A stretch of 64,000 nucleotides of DNA from the NCBI RefSeq assembly GCF_021155775.2, contig NC_060238.1:3954001-4018000 (forward strand). Reading direction: 5' to 3'. The notes below the pieces were generated by a model. The model ran no database searches and had not been told where the DNA came from. It saw nothing but the letters and a program-made list of their open reading frames with translations. Of this stretch, positions 48,201 to 60,554 are shown one piece after another; positions within the stretch are counted from its first letter, which is position 1, and the number at the start of each line of letters is the position of its first letter. The position numbers and the translations under genes are program-made. The DNA is from Neodiprion pinetum (taxonomy: Eukaryota; Arthropoda; Insecta; Hymenoptera; Diprionidae).

Positions 48201-50289
48201 CGTAGAAGAATTAAATCAGGAAAAATGAAAGGAAATTCGGTTGCGATGAAAAGTTAATTACCCGGGTGATTAAATACGCGTAATTAATGGTAACTAAGAC
48301 ACGGTTTAAAGTTGCAGGTCAAATTATGCCTGACGGGGTATGAAAAAACGAACGGAAAGATATATCGTGTAGATAAGAGAAAAAAGTAAATACATACCGA
48401 AATCGGAGACGGTATATTCTGAGAAGGTAATTTTTTCCGCCAACATTTTAATTATTTCTACGCCCTAATTAACGACGCCGTGGAGGGATATAAAAATTCC
48501 AAGATATCGGGACGAGACCACCCCGATGCAGGGCTTAAGACGTGGGAATTATGCGAGGTATTAAGAATTAATTCGCTTCAACGCGATGCTGCACATCCGC
48601 CTACTCGAATCAAGCATCTCTTCTCTTCGAATTAACATCTTTCAACGTTCCCAAGACTGGCGAATATATTATACATCTGCCTCTTTTATCGCCGGATCAT
48701 GCCGGAATGAATATCATACACAACCGAGAAAAAGAAAGAAACAAAGGAAAAACTGCGACGAGTTGTGAAAAATTGTCATTCAAAAGTACAACGAGAGTGT
48801 TGATCTTTTTCACAATTTTATACTGTATTTATCAGGGTAAACCGCTTTTTAAATTATTGATCGTGAAAGAACAAACGTTTTATTCGAAAGAAATTAGAAA
48901 TAATATTTTATGCCGTGTAATTTGAAAATTGTAAATATTTCTTTTTATTTCATTATTTGCTTTTTCTTTATATCCGATAGCGACAGCCGGTAAAATATGT
49001 AGTCAATCGTTCATACATAAATTATTGTTAAATAGGCCTATAGAAACAAAATTATGAATGTGAATCGTCTCGCAGATTTTCCTTTAATAATTTTTAAACA
49101 CTCCGTCACTTTAATTTCACATATCTTGTTAAAGTTTAGTCTTTTCGTTGTTTGAATCGTTCCCTGCTTATCTTTCAGTTCCGATTAACGTAGATTATTC
49201 GATGTTCTTAAAGGCGACAGAATCGTTTTAAAGCTGAGCTCCAGGTGTTTTTATTGTCGAAAATTATTAACAAAGTTTACACATTACTTCTCACTGATTT
49301 TTTTGTATTGTGACGAAACATTCGTCAAGATAATTTGTATTAGAATATCGTTTTAATGATCCCCAAGGTTCGATCCAAGTGTAGGTGAGATTCCGTGAAA
49401 GTAAACACCGCGTGACAGACAGTGACAAAAAAAAATTACCACTTTTGAATACTTGTTTCGATTTGATCGTTACAATCGATCAATTTTCAGCATCGGCTAT
49501 AAATCGAGTATTCAAATTGCAATATCCGTGGCGAAAAAAAAAAAAAAAAAATTGTATTACGTTCGTTCAAAGTTACAATAAAATACCCAAAAAAATTTGA
49601 AAAAGACGAACGGTCCAATTTCTTGAGAAAAAATTGCTAAAAATCGTTTTCTTTTCAGCGCTTTGCGCAACAATCCCCCCCCTCCTTTAAAATCAGAAAG
49701 CTCTCGGGAGTTGCATCCAGCGTTGCAATGCCCTGAAATAATTATAGCCGGGTTTATTTACGCCCCGGGGAACCGGGTTCAACGAGAATTGAGCTGCCTC
49801 CACGCGGTAGGTGGATTACACAGAAACGCACGTACGCAGGCAACTTCATGGGTATGTAGATATCTAAAAGAGTGAGAGGGGAAAAAAGAAAAAAAAAAGA
49901 AAAAAAAAGAAAAAAGCTCGGGACTGATGCCTCCGGCGATTGTAAACACGCCGGACACGTTTGACCCATATTCCGGATCTTGAGCTCCGACCTACCCCAT
50001 GTCCTCGTTGACACAACGGCTAAAAGGAACAGGGGAAGAAACAATTCCCTCGAGAAATTCCCCTCCGCTTTCCTATTTCTTTGAAAAGAATTTTTCCGAG
50101 GACTCGGAGAGAAAAAAAATTGTCAAGTATGCAGAAATGGTCTCGTTGCATATTTCCAAGTGTCCGATATCGATGTGTTTGGAAAGAGAATATTAAAGTC
50201 TCGATTGTTTCGTTTAGAAGTGTTTCACAACCTGAGTTATTTATTATTTTTATTTTCCGTTTTTGCAGTGTTTTTTTTTTTCCACAATT
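45281..50289. other. long stretch without a recognised gene
   Basis: A GC-richer block (45290-45700) follows the MITE and holds frames on both strands without domains. At 45940-46340 is a degenerate tract rich in TTGACTTGAA and CAAGTCAAG words. The rest is AT-rich with homopolymers (47187-47203, 47661-47675, 49535-49550). Another GC-richer block lies at 49660-50000. Confidence 0.45.
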
Positions 50290-50850
50290 TACGGGGAATT
50301 TCATGCGAACCCGACCAACGGCTGATCCTCGAAATTTCTAATTTTGTTTAATAAATCTTCTGCGATTGTCTCAACTCTGAAACCGTACCCTGAATTTTTT
50401 GTTCAGGTTTTTCTTTTATTCGACTGTTCAATTATTTATTTGAATGTTTCGAGCGATTTTTAAAAGAACGTTTTTTAAAATTCTCAAAAACTGTATCTTC
50501 TATTCCAGACATTTCTAGATCTATACAATTATCGAACGACTTTTGTCTGTTTTGTTCTGGCGCATTCAACTTTTTTTCATCAACTTAATAAATAAAACCA
50601 GTAACTAAACATATTCTAAATAAAAAAATAGAAGTTTGAAGAATTTTTTTACATGGTTGAAAACATCAGAAGCGATGAAAAAAAAAAAAAAAAAAAATTA
50701 GAACAGTTGTGATATGTTTGGCATAAAAATAATACAGTGTTCGAGAATTTTTCGAGAATTTAAAAAAAGGTCATTTCCAAAATCACTCCCAATATTTAAA
50801 AATAATTCACCAAATGATAATTTAATAGCTAAATTATCCTGGCTCACCCC
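50290..50850. mobile_element. foldback element family 2, copy 1
   Basis: The left arm starts near 50292 (ATGCGAACCCGACCAACGGC) and runs through CAACTCTGAAACCGTACCCT to about 50490. It matches the left arm of the element at 58450 over some 230 bp. Around 50769-50850 is CCAAAATCACTCCCAATATT, which in both copies is the partial reverse complement of the inner left arm. It has no coding frame. Confidence 0.65.
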
Positions 50851-53039
50851 AGATAATTAGTGATTGATACAAAATGTTCATTGATGTTAATTAAACCGCA
50901 CTTAAAAATCTATTTCTCGTGTTCATCAAGAACGAATATTTCGCATCAAATTTAACGCCTTTCGAATTATTCTGTGCGGTAAATCAGTGCATGAGATTCT
51001 TGTACCCAGATTGAACTGCAAACCCGTGATGATAAATTCGACGAAATCATTTTCTAAAAGGGGGAGCCGTAAAAAGGGGGCGGGGGGGGGGGGGGAAGGG
51101 GGAATTGATCCGCGGGAATTGTTCCCAACGATTCGCCTACACGAGGGTGAGAAATTAAGGGATGAGGTGTCGGATTTTCGGATCAAAAGAAAAATCAGCA
51201 GTGCCGCCTTTGATCCGAAGCGGAGATTTTCGTTTCGTAATAGCTTTTCTTTTATTGCGTTTCATTTTTGTTTCTCTGGTGTTTTTTTTTTTTTTTTGTT
51301 TTTTTTGTTTGTTTTCTTTCGTTCCTCCTTTTTTCGAATCAGGCAGAATAATAAAACGTGTCAGAGGGTGAAAATCCGCCCGTGCTTTGTGAATCTTTTC
51401 ACTTACCCCTGATTTTTCGCTGTTTTTCATTCTCCACTTCAGCCTTCTGAATTTCCTTGAATTTTCCAAGTATCATAGCCTGAAAATTAAATTTTTTTTG
51501 TTTTAGTAATCCTTGCCAAAAAATATGCCGCTGATTAGTGAAAATTTCTTCACACACTGATAATACCAACATCTTCAATATTACCTAGTAACTATAATCT
51601 TACCGTCTGACTATTAATTTACAAACAACAGCCTGAGATTTTTTGTACTAAAAAAAAAAAAACAAAAAAAAAAAACAAAAATTAACGAAGATTTGGTATT
51701 AAGTAATGATATACACTGAATGTATAAAGCGGTGCGTACGAAACAAAATTTTAAGGGCAATTTGAAAATTATATTTCTTCAAGTTCGGTAGTATTTTGTA
51801 CAAGAACGAATTTGTTTCTTCGACAGACTAAAACTTCCAATCTTATTTTCACAATTTCCTGATTTCTCCCTGTTTTTCTTTTCTATTAAACAACACGCGC
51901 ATAGAACTCTGATAAATTGATCCGATTTGATTCTCCCCACCAAACATTATACAATGTTTTTTCATAACCATGCGCTGCAGCTGTGCTTTACTGCAACGTG
52001 TTTATTATTGACACCTCCAGGCTATCAATCACCAAATTCTGCCCTAAAGATGAACACTCTTGATACCCTGAAGCCGAGGCGAGCTTAACAAATTTGACTA
52101 ATGTTTCAGCCGTGACATTGCACCTTTGAAAATATGTCTGGGACAGGAGACGTGCAGGCGAGCCTCGTTCCTGTACAACAATAATTCTTTTATTTTCTAC
52201 CGCGTCGAGATAAAAAAAAAAAAGAAAAAAAAAAAACAACCCCCCGAAATTTTCGGTACAAGCGTCAATCCTCGATAATAAAAAGTACACCAAAAACCGT
52301 TTTCAAGTGTATTGGATATTTTTTTTGTTACACAGCAACTGGCGGCAATTTCGGGAGCTTTTTTCGTCCTTCGCATGATTTTACCTGACACCCTGTTTAC
52401 AGTGGATTTAAGATTTTCGGTTCGGGTAATCGACGAGGTCCGCGGATGATCCTTTTGGCACTTTGAAGGGGAGGTTTTTGGGTAAGGAGGCCGGGTTGGT
52501 TTCTACCAACAACAGCGTTCGATTTTGAACGGCTAATGTGAAATACGAGGGCGATTCGAGCAGCGGGACGTGTAGAGCCTTCCTTGACTAGTCCCTCGTC
52601 GAATTTGTGCAAGGGTAAAGTTTATTGTATTAAATTATCCGTAGGGTTGACCCGGAGGACCGAGATTCACTGCAAACCCGCGAAACTCGATAAAACCGCG
52701 TTTTAGCGCAACGAGGTGAACGGAAAATTAGTAAGAATTCTATCGTGATAGAAAAATTCTGCCTTCAAAAACTTGTCAAATATTTTGCGACGGGACAAAA
52801 ATTGGCGTCACATTCCTGTTCACGTTACAAATGATTTTATACATGCTAATTTTTCATACTTGCAATTATGTTTTCATCCGAAATAACTTTTTCCTCAATT
52901 TCACTCAATATTTTACGTTTTGAGATTAATTTGAGTTATTCAGTTTGTTCATTGTCTGGTCCAAGATCTTTCAATATCATCCCGGAAACGACTGACTGAA
53001 AAAATCTGAAATTTAGACGATTTTTTTTAATTCGTTTTT
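50851..53039. other. non-coding stretch, no gene seen
   Basis: A 14-base G run lies at 51082-51095. Poly-A/T-rich frames at 51155-51469 are low-complexity. A GC-richer block at 52400-52700 is open on the minus strand for 71 codons without a recognised domain. Confidence 0.45.
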
Positions 53040-53690
53040 TTTAAATTTTATTTTCATTTGTTTTTAGAATATTGTAATTGAAAACTCGAGGAATGAATTG
53101 AGAAATTTCAACTGTCCGATGATGAATTTTGATACTGAAAATTGCAAAAATGGGCCCAAGAAATAAGAAATGTTTGTCGATGAATTTGGAAGTGGAAAAT
53201 TGTGTTAATGAACGTGAGAAATGAAAAACAATCGTTTGAGAATTTTCCTGCTTGAAAACTGTCAAAATGAAACTAACAAATAAAAAATATTCGTTGATTA
53301 TTTGTATGATGAAAAACCGAAAAAATGATGAAAAAAATTAAAAAATGATTACGGTTGAATTTTTGAATTTAACACTGCAAAAACGAATCTGAGAAATAAG
53401 AACTATGCTGTTATGAATTGTGAAAATAGAAATTGAAAAAATAAAGCTCAAAATAAAATATCGTAAGCTTTGACTTGGAATGTAATATTTTAATAATTTA
53501 ATGTAATAATTTAACAACAATATTAAAAAGTGAAACCACGAAGCTGCAAATAAAATATTTTCAAATTTGACTTGGAATGTAATATATTAACAATGTAATT
53601 TGATAATGAAATTGAAAATTGAAAAAAACGAAGCTGAAAATAAAATATTGTAAAATTTGACTTGGATTGTAATATTTTTCACGAAGATGT
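53040..53690 (+). repeat. degenerate tandem array, clearest unit about 90-97 bp
   Basis: TGACTTGGAATGTAATAT, or TGACTTGGATTGTAATAT, occurs at 53471, 53568 and 53658, each time preceded by AAATAAAATAT-type text. Further left (53080-53440) the array decays into repeated GAAAATTG and GAGAAATAAGAA phrases at roughly 60-bp intervals. Confidence 0.8.
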
Positions 53691-54209
53691 TTGTAGAAAT
53701 TTCCGTTCTCAGTTTCCCAACATGTTTTTCACGGTCTTGTGGGAGGCGTGGACAAGGGAACAGGGAAGCTGGTTGTATTATATAGTTTGTCTATATTAAC
53801 TTTGAGGAAGACACGCGCAGGCCGGACTCCAGGAAGTCCTATTATTCCCGGGGTCCGAGGTAATAGACTCGGAGTCAGAAGGCCGGGCTTCTCTGGAGGG
53901 ACGTCAAGGAGTTAGCTCCCTGTTCCTAGGGGACAGCCTTGCAGCACCGTATCTCGGTTATTGTCTACTCAGTCGTTAACAGACTAGATTTTCTTCTCCC
54001 AGAGTCGAGAGAGAATTCCGGATAAGGTTTGAGAATCGTGGGATTGAGGCTCGCGAGCTTTTTGTAATTCCCGTTCGGAAAAGAGTCGCATTTTCACTCC
54101 TTTCCTCGGAAAATTTTCCAAGCCACAGAAGAGAGAGAGAGAGAAAGAGAGAGAAAACTGAAATTGGGAGAAATATTCTACGAGGCGGGGTGAAAATTAA
54201 TGTTTCAAG
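53691..54209. other. GC-rich block, unrecognised
   Basis: At 53700-53990 base composition rises, and small inverted segments such as GGTCCGAGG against ACTCGGAGTC are visible. No frame is convincing. A GA-rich run lies at 54129-54154. Confidence 0.35.
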
Positions 54210-54590
54210 TGTGACGAAGTTCCGAATTTTAAAGGTTCCGAAAGCGATTAATTCCGAATTATTTCGCGGCGAAACTTGGAGTGAAGAAATCAAACTTTGG
54301 AGAAACAACCAACTATCGAATGGCCGGAAACCCGACGGGGCTCAAAGTTACGATAGCGAAAGATTTCAAAAAGTAAAGTTACGACGGAGGAAAATAAAAA
54401 TCTTAGATCATTAGAAATTTTGATGTTTCAGATTTTTAAATCTTCTCATTTTTGCACTTTCGGAACTTTGACTTGTCGGGTTTCGGACCGTTCGAAACTT
54501 CAATTTCTTCACTTCAAATTTTGCCACTAAAAAGTTCAGGATTTGGCGCTTTCGAAAGTTTTCAAAATCAGAATTTCAATCCTACCTCAA
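54210..54590. mobile_element. foldback element family 1, copy 2
   Basis: The left arm (about 54216-54340, with AAGCGATTAATTCCGAATTA and GGCCGGAAACCCGACGG) is the imperfect reverse complement of the right arm (about 54477-54590, with GGGTTTCGGACCGTTCGAAA and GGCGCTTTCGAAAG). Both arms match the copy at 21940-22505, and the centre is shorter here. The related ORFs at 53976-54308 (-) and 54452-54652 (+) are mirrored readings of the arms. Confidence 0.8.
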
Positions 54591-57500
54591 GAATCGGAAG
54601 ATACAAAAATCATAATATGAAATTTTTGAAAACGCAAAAACATATCGAGTGAAATTCTTCCGGTAAACTATACAGTTCGATTTTCTCTACTGCGACTTTT
54701 TTGAATCGAAAAGTTTTAAGTAAAATAGATTTTAGCATTTAAAAAAATTCGATATCGTGATTCTTCCATGTTTTGATATTTCTACGTTTTCACCTCCACT
54801 CCCTTCGATTCTTTTTAATTGAATATGAAAATATCCCATTATATCGAATTTTCCAAAACTCGCCAATACATTTCATCGACTTTGAATCTAACTCATTTCT
54901 CAACTTTATTTTTCTATATTTCGACCATCGTACATAAAAATAATTTTTGCTGTAATATTTAAAAATTCATAACTTTTCAACAATTCTGTTTTCTCATTTT
55001 TCTAGCTATTCAGGCACGCCAAAAAAAACAAAACTAGACGATGATAATGACGATGAATCGATATATAGATAACAGATTTCTACCGTTCAAGATTTTGTTT
55101 ACTCTTCTGCAGCTGCAGGAATCGTGAGAATTATATATCCGGATGATAAATATTGATTTTTGGGACACACCCAAAGCCTTGATCCGGAATGAGCTTTGCT
55201 AATTTTAAATAACGTCAAATACCGATGGTACAGGTATCCATATATGTCATATAGCTCGTTACACGCGTATTCTTAGCACGTAGCGTGGTTTAGAATTTTT
55301 ACCAAGCGTATATAAAAAAAAAAAAAAACACCCTATGAAATGTAACATATTCCGTTGGTAACTAGACGTGAGCCAATTTCGAACTCCTGCCAAAAATGCC
55401 CATCAGGGCTCATCACGCCCTAGAAAAAACTGATAAATTAAACATGACGTAACACGTGGCTTGGTTTACTTTTTTTCTTTTGTTAATTTTCCTAACGCGT
55501 CAAAGTATTTTTTAATTTTTTTTCTTTTTACGTTGAAAAATTGTCGAGACTTCGAATTACGAAACGAATCGCGTGAAAACCGAATAAATTGTGAATAATT
55601 ATCGCTTGAACTAAAATAGCGAAATAAATAATTTACGAATCATCGTTGTTTTGTTTTTTTTTTTTTCTTTCTCGAATCGATTGATAAATTCAATACATCA
55701 AGAAAGATTTTCCTACGGAATATCCGGAAGGCTTTAACAAGTATTCGTGAAATAATATCGAGGGAACAAATGGTAGCGAAAAAGAGGGTGAAAATTTGTT
55801 CGTAAAATCGTAGCGGCGCGAGGAATGAATTTTGTTTGCAATTCGTCGGGCGGGTTTCTCAAGTGAATCGGTGTATATACCAATACTCGTGAAGAAACAC
55901 GAATCGACGTGTGTAATCAGAGAATAAGAGAACGAGAATGAAAAGGGATAGAAGAACAAGGAGTTTGCTTGCAGCTGCGCTAATGGAGGAATAAAATATA
56001 ACAGATCAAGGGCTGCTTGCTACACTCTGAAGCTGCGGAACAACTTTCCGAAGAAGAGTTTACCGGTGTAATGTAATTGAAGGGAAAATTAGAATAAAAC
56101 GGGATTAAAGAAACGAAAAAAAAAAAGGGTGGGGGAGGAAAGAAAGCAAAAAAGACCAAAAAAAAAAAAATTGAAAGAAAGAAGAAAAATAGTGGAAAGG
56201 TAGGTAAGGGGGGGGGGGGAAAAGTCGTTAAAAAACAACATCTGGGTACCAAAATAGCGACTTGACGGAAGCGAGTTTCTCAACGAAACCGCTGTAAAAA
56301 TAACTCTGCCGTTAACCCTCGCTCGATTCGTTCTCTTTCGTTTCTTCCCTCGTTCGTTTCGTTCGTTTGCTTCTAGCACGCGCCATATTTACATAACTTT
56401 GTTCTCTTCTTGTTCGTTATTTTTCTTCCGTTTTTTTTATTTTTTTTTTTTTATTTTTTTCACGCGGCTACGGCGTACAATCTTCATCGAAATCAACCCT
56501 TTCCTCAGACTCAGTCCGACTTCTGTCGATGTATAAGTGCGAGATTCGATTTATTACCTCCTCCTCCTCCCCCGCCCTTGGTTTTTACAGCCTCGAGAAA
56601 GAGTCGAGTCGCGTCCGGTTTCGACCGGAAGTTTCCTCGGTCTTGGATTAATATAAACGTCCTCGAGGACGTACCGATGGTATAAATAAATACAAAAAAA
56701 AAAAATGGATTTAGAAAAATAAAGAATTAAAATCAAGATTTATATTCGCTCTGAAAGGTATTTATGATGAATCTTTTCGATGATTTGAAAATCTCGAGGA
56801 AAGAAAACAGCGGTATTAAAGTAAGGATTTGTTTCGGACGGTAAATTGCGTGGTGAAAAATTAAAGTAACAAATGGGAATGAATTGTATACATGAAGAAA
56901 TCGATTATCGAGATAATTGTCCTCTTTCTTTTTTTTCCAGTCCAATTACGAAGGCATTAAAAACGTATTTATGATACTTTCAGAAATATTGCCGGAGCGG
57001 AAAGTGTTGAGTTTATATATCGTTTAGTTTACATTGAAAATGTGATGAAGGATTTTCTCAATTTTGTGTTGTGAGATCACAGCCTTAGGTGTTGAAACTG
57101 AACACAAAGCACGTCTGTTTATTGCTTTTTGATAGTTTCGTTGTAGCCTCTCGATTGTTTATTCTGATGGAATTTATCTTCGGTATATAAACTTGCGCAA
57201 AGAAATTTCTTGCAAGCTTTCAAGTGTAGGATATTGTATGTTTATGAGGTAATTTATCAGTGTTTGAAAATAGACTAATGTTATGCAGATTTCTTTACTC
57301 GGAATTGTCGAGGAATAAACGTAATCGTATTATATCCAAACCATTTCACCGGATTCTAAATTTAAAAAACAAATAAATAAAATTTATCATCGACAATTTT
57401 TCTAACCATTATAAATTTTTTTGTTTTCCCAATAGTTGACTTCAATTTTTTGAAATCAATAGGGATTCTAGAATGAGAAGAAGAAAAAATTATCATCGAC

Positions 57501-58449
57501 GATGTTCGCAACCGCTACAAATTTTTCCTTCTTTTCCAAATTTGTTGCTTTTCGCAATATTTCCGAAATCGCCAAAACGGTGAAAAAATTTTGCTAGTTA
57601 ATTTCAATCTTCTACAAATTATTACTCAAAGTTTCAATAAATCGTAATAAAAAATAGAAGCAATGGAGAATATTGCTTATCCCTAATTTACCATGAACAA
57701 AAAATATTGAAACCAGGAGAACGAAACGACGATCAAATCAGTTCTACAAATATTCAATCAATGATGATGCTGATATATCCAGTTCGTAGAAATCGTCGTA
57801 ATGATCCGACTGTGAATTATTCGTGGCATCTAATAAATTTACTACAATAATAATACGTGTTGGAATCACGGTGGAATTAAGAGAAAGGTCAAACAGCAAA
57901 TTGCAAATTCTAGTGTTAAAAAATCAGCATAGATAGAAAAAAATTAATAAAATAGAGTAAAAAATTTTGCAAAATTCACGACAAGGGTGATAAAATTGAA
58001 AGGTAGAGAAAAAATGGAAGACCGGGATTAAATCGACAATTTGTTCGTTTTCGTTCCATCGGAGAGCTGTCAGTGGCAAAAAGTAATTTTCACATCCAAC
58101 TAGAGTGTTCCATTATACATATATATGTGTGTATATATACAAATGTATACGTATAAATGTATGCAGGGAATGGAGAAAAGTTATAATGGCTCGATTTATC
58201 ATCGACGATTTATTCCCTGATTTTCCATAAAAATTTCTTTTACAACGTGGTCCAGGCGGGCCAAACTACCGCATATTTTAGGCAGGCAACCGGCAAAACG
58301 ACGTTCTCAACTTCTTTCGGAGCTTAAAGCTTTTCAATCACGTTGCCGCATCTACTCAGCTCTGATCCAACGCTAACAAGAACGATTCATTTTATCATAA
58401 GGCGAAATGCAGAAGAGACATTAATTTCGAGCAGTGATCGTATTATGTA
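54591..58449. other. long AT-rich stretch, no gene seen
   Basis: Poly-A/T tracts and low-complexity frames only (for example 55690-56685, rich in Phe and Pro from poly-T and CCT runs). A GC-richer patch lies at 56460-56680. A TA-rich patch is at 58117-58165. Confidence 0.5.
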
Positions 58450-59193
58450 GGGTGGATTCTATGCGAAACCGACCAACGTCTGGTCCTCACCATTTTTCAT
58501 TTCCTTTGAATATTTTTCTACGATTCTTCCAACTCTGAAACATTGTCCTGAATTTTTTAAGATTATTTATTCATTTCGTATATTATCGCTCGATATTAAG
58601 AGTGATTTTCAAAAAGAAATTTTTTTTAATTCTCAAAGTGTTCTCAGAAACTGTATTTACTCTTTCCAAAAATTTCAAAACCGGGCCCATGATGAGGACT
58701 TTTAATTTTTTTGGTTAATCTAAGCGTTCTTTAAACTATTTTTATAAAATTTTTAATAAATTATTCAAACCTCGGTTCTTTCACTTCGAAAATTTCTAGG
58801 CTAATTTCGTTATGAGGTTGTGAGAAAAAAAAAGCTGATTGTGCTAAAAAAATAGACAAAAATCGCTCCGTAATAAAACTTGTCTGGGAATTTTTCAAGT
58901 GAAGAAAAGAAGTTTTGAGATTTTTTTGGAACTTTGCAGATGGTCCAAGCAATGTTTTAGTTGATCAAAAAAATTGAAAGTGCCGAAAAAGAAATGGAAA
59001 AAACTCGGTCCGTCACGCTTTTGAAATATTTGTAATAGAAAATACAGAATATTAAAACAGGTGCTTTTCAAAATCACTCTCAATATTTATAAATAATTGA
59101 TCAGTTGAATATAAAATCTAAAAAAAATTTAGGGTACTGTTTGGGAGTTGGGAAAGTTACGGAAAATTTCTTTATACAAAATCAGAAATGGTG
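58450..59193. mobile_element. foldback element family 2, copy 2
   Basis: The left arm (58450-58640, with ATGCGAAACCGACCAACGTC and CAACTCTGAAACATTGTCCT) returns in reverse complement at about 59062-59193 (TTTTCAAAATCACTCTCAAT, then TTTAGGGTACTGTTTGGGAG and AGAAATGGTG). The outermost 30 bp of the left arm have no partner on the right, so that end is truncated. The loop between the arms is about 420 bp without a gene. Confidence 0.75.
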
Positions 59194-60350
59194 TAATAAA
59201 TATTCGCAATTTTCTCTAGAATTGATAAAGCAGTTTTGAAAAATATAAACTTCCAAAGCAAATAATTTTGAAGCTTCTTTCTCACGAAACTCAATAACGG
59301 GTTTGAAAAAACGTTAAATCTGTTGAAAACTCAAGTGTCTGATCGAACGATATAAGGATTCAAAATTTGAAGTAAAAAAGGCAAAACGGCACCGAAGCTG
59401 CAGACGCAGAGCCTCGGATTATTTGCTTGGTCAATAATTGAAGGTGAAGAAGAATTTTAAAAACATTTCCAATACCTGGCCGAGGTACGATACGTATATT
59501 TATGCACGTGTATGCGCATATCGAGTCGAGTACGTTCAGATTGAAAAATTAAATTCCTCGTAGGAATATTATGCAGAATTCGAAGGCGAGTGCCTGCCAA
59601 GCGCGATGCTTCGTATATCCGCTATTTGGATCCAGGCAATATTCTCCGAGTTCCGTATACCCATATCCACGTATAATACTCGCGTATAGGGCGTTCCGAT
59701 TTCGATGCTAATACTCGCCGCCTTATTATCGGTCACTCGGAAAGAAGAACTCGCGGTTATAATTTATTTTAACACACTCACGTGATTTTTTTTCCTCAAT
59801 TTATCGGTTGCGCAGAATCGATACTTCGAAATTTCAACGGCGCTGAAAATTATGACTGACTTCACGTCTTGTAGAAGTGAAATTGAAAATATTTATTAAC
59901 CAAATGAAACCTGAATTTCTGTAGGAAATATTTGAATTATGAAAGGATAAATCAATTCAAAGTTCAAATTCGTTTGAAATTATTCTCCATTTAGAAAAAT
60001 AAAACCTCGTGAAAATTCGAAAAAAGATAATAATAATAATCTGAATAATTTTCGGTCGGTTAAAAATACCGTGTAATTCAATTTTCAAGAACTCGACTAG
60101 ACAGAATATAAAAACATTTCATCAGAAATTCGAAAGAAAAATATGCGATTAATAATTGATTCGTGGACTAGGGTAAGAATTTTTTTCGCCGACCTTTAAT
60201 ACGACGACTAAAATGAAATTCTAGTTTACTTAGAATCATTTATATTACATTCCAACAGACTGAAAAGAAAAAAGATTCACAAATTATCGCGGAATTTGGC
60301 ATATCTGCACAATTGAAAACCTATGTAAGAATTTAATTTTTTTAATAAAA
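59194..60350. other. non-coding stretch, no gene seen
   Basis: AT-rich except for a GC-richer block at 59480-59760 that contains many TATACGTATA-like words. No coding signal was recognised. Confidence 0.45.
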
Positions 60351-60551
60351 TTATTGCATTGTTATTTCCATCAGATTACAGTCATATTCACAGGCACACG
60401 CACAAGGTTTGATTTTCCCGTAGAGTTTGCCATCCCGTGGGCTGAAAATACGGTTTATTAGCGTACTTCCGGTTGGATTTTGCCCCGGGTCACACGTTAT
60501 GCATACACTCTGTACCGCTGCTGGAGCTTTGTAACTTGAATGCACACAAAT
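60351..60551 (-). CDS. possible cysteine-rich coding exon, unrecognised
   Basis: On the minus strand a 66-codon frame starts after a TGA at 60554-60552 and ends at a TAA at 60351. It carries a CxxC (CITC) and a dense CACACEYDC cluster, six cysteines in addition to one at its start, in a block GC-richer than its flanks. An internal acceptor-like TTTTCAG lies at about 60445. There is no ATG at the beginning and no clear splice donor at the end. It may be a last exon, an old element fragment or chance. Confidence 0.2.
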   Translation of the reverse strand: MCVHSSYKAPAAVQSVCITCDPGQNPTGSTLINRIFSPRDGKLYGKIKPCACACEYDCNLMEITMQ

Positions 60552-60554
60552 TCA

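Noticed and set aside
53976..54652. Similar peptides on opposite strands near 54000 and 22000
   Set aside because: They are mirrored readings of the inverted arms of foldback family 1, not a gene family.
56410..56685. Frame with a signal-peptide-like start and a proline run
   Set aside because: The hydrophobic start is poly-T and the prolines come from a CCT run; it begins at a TTG, not an ATG.
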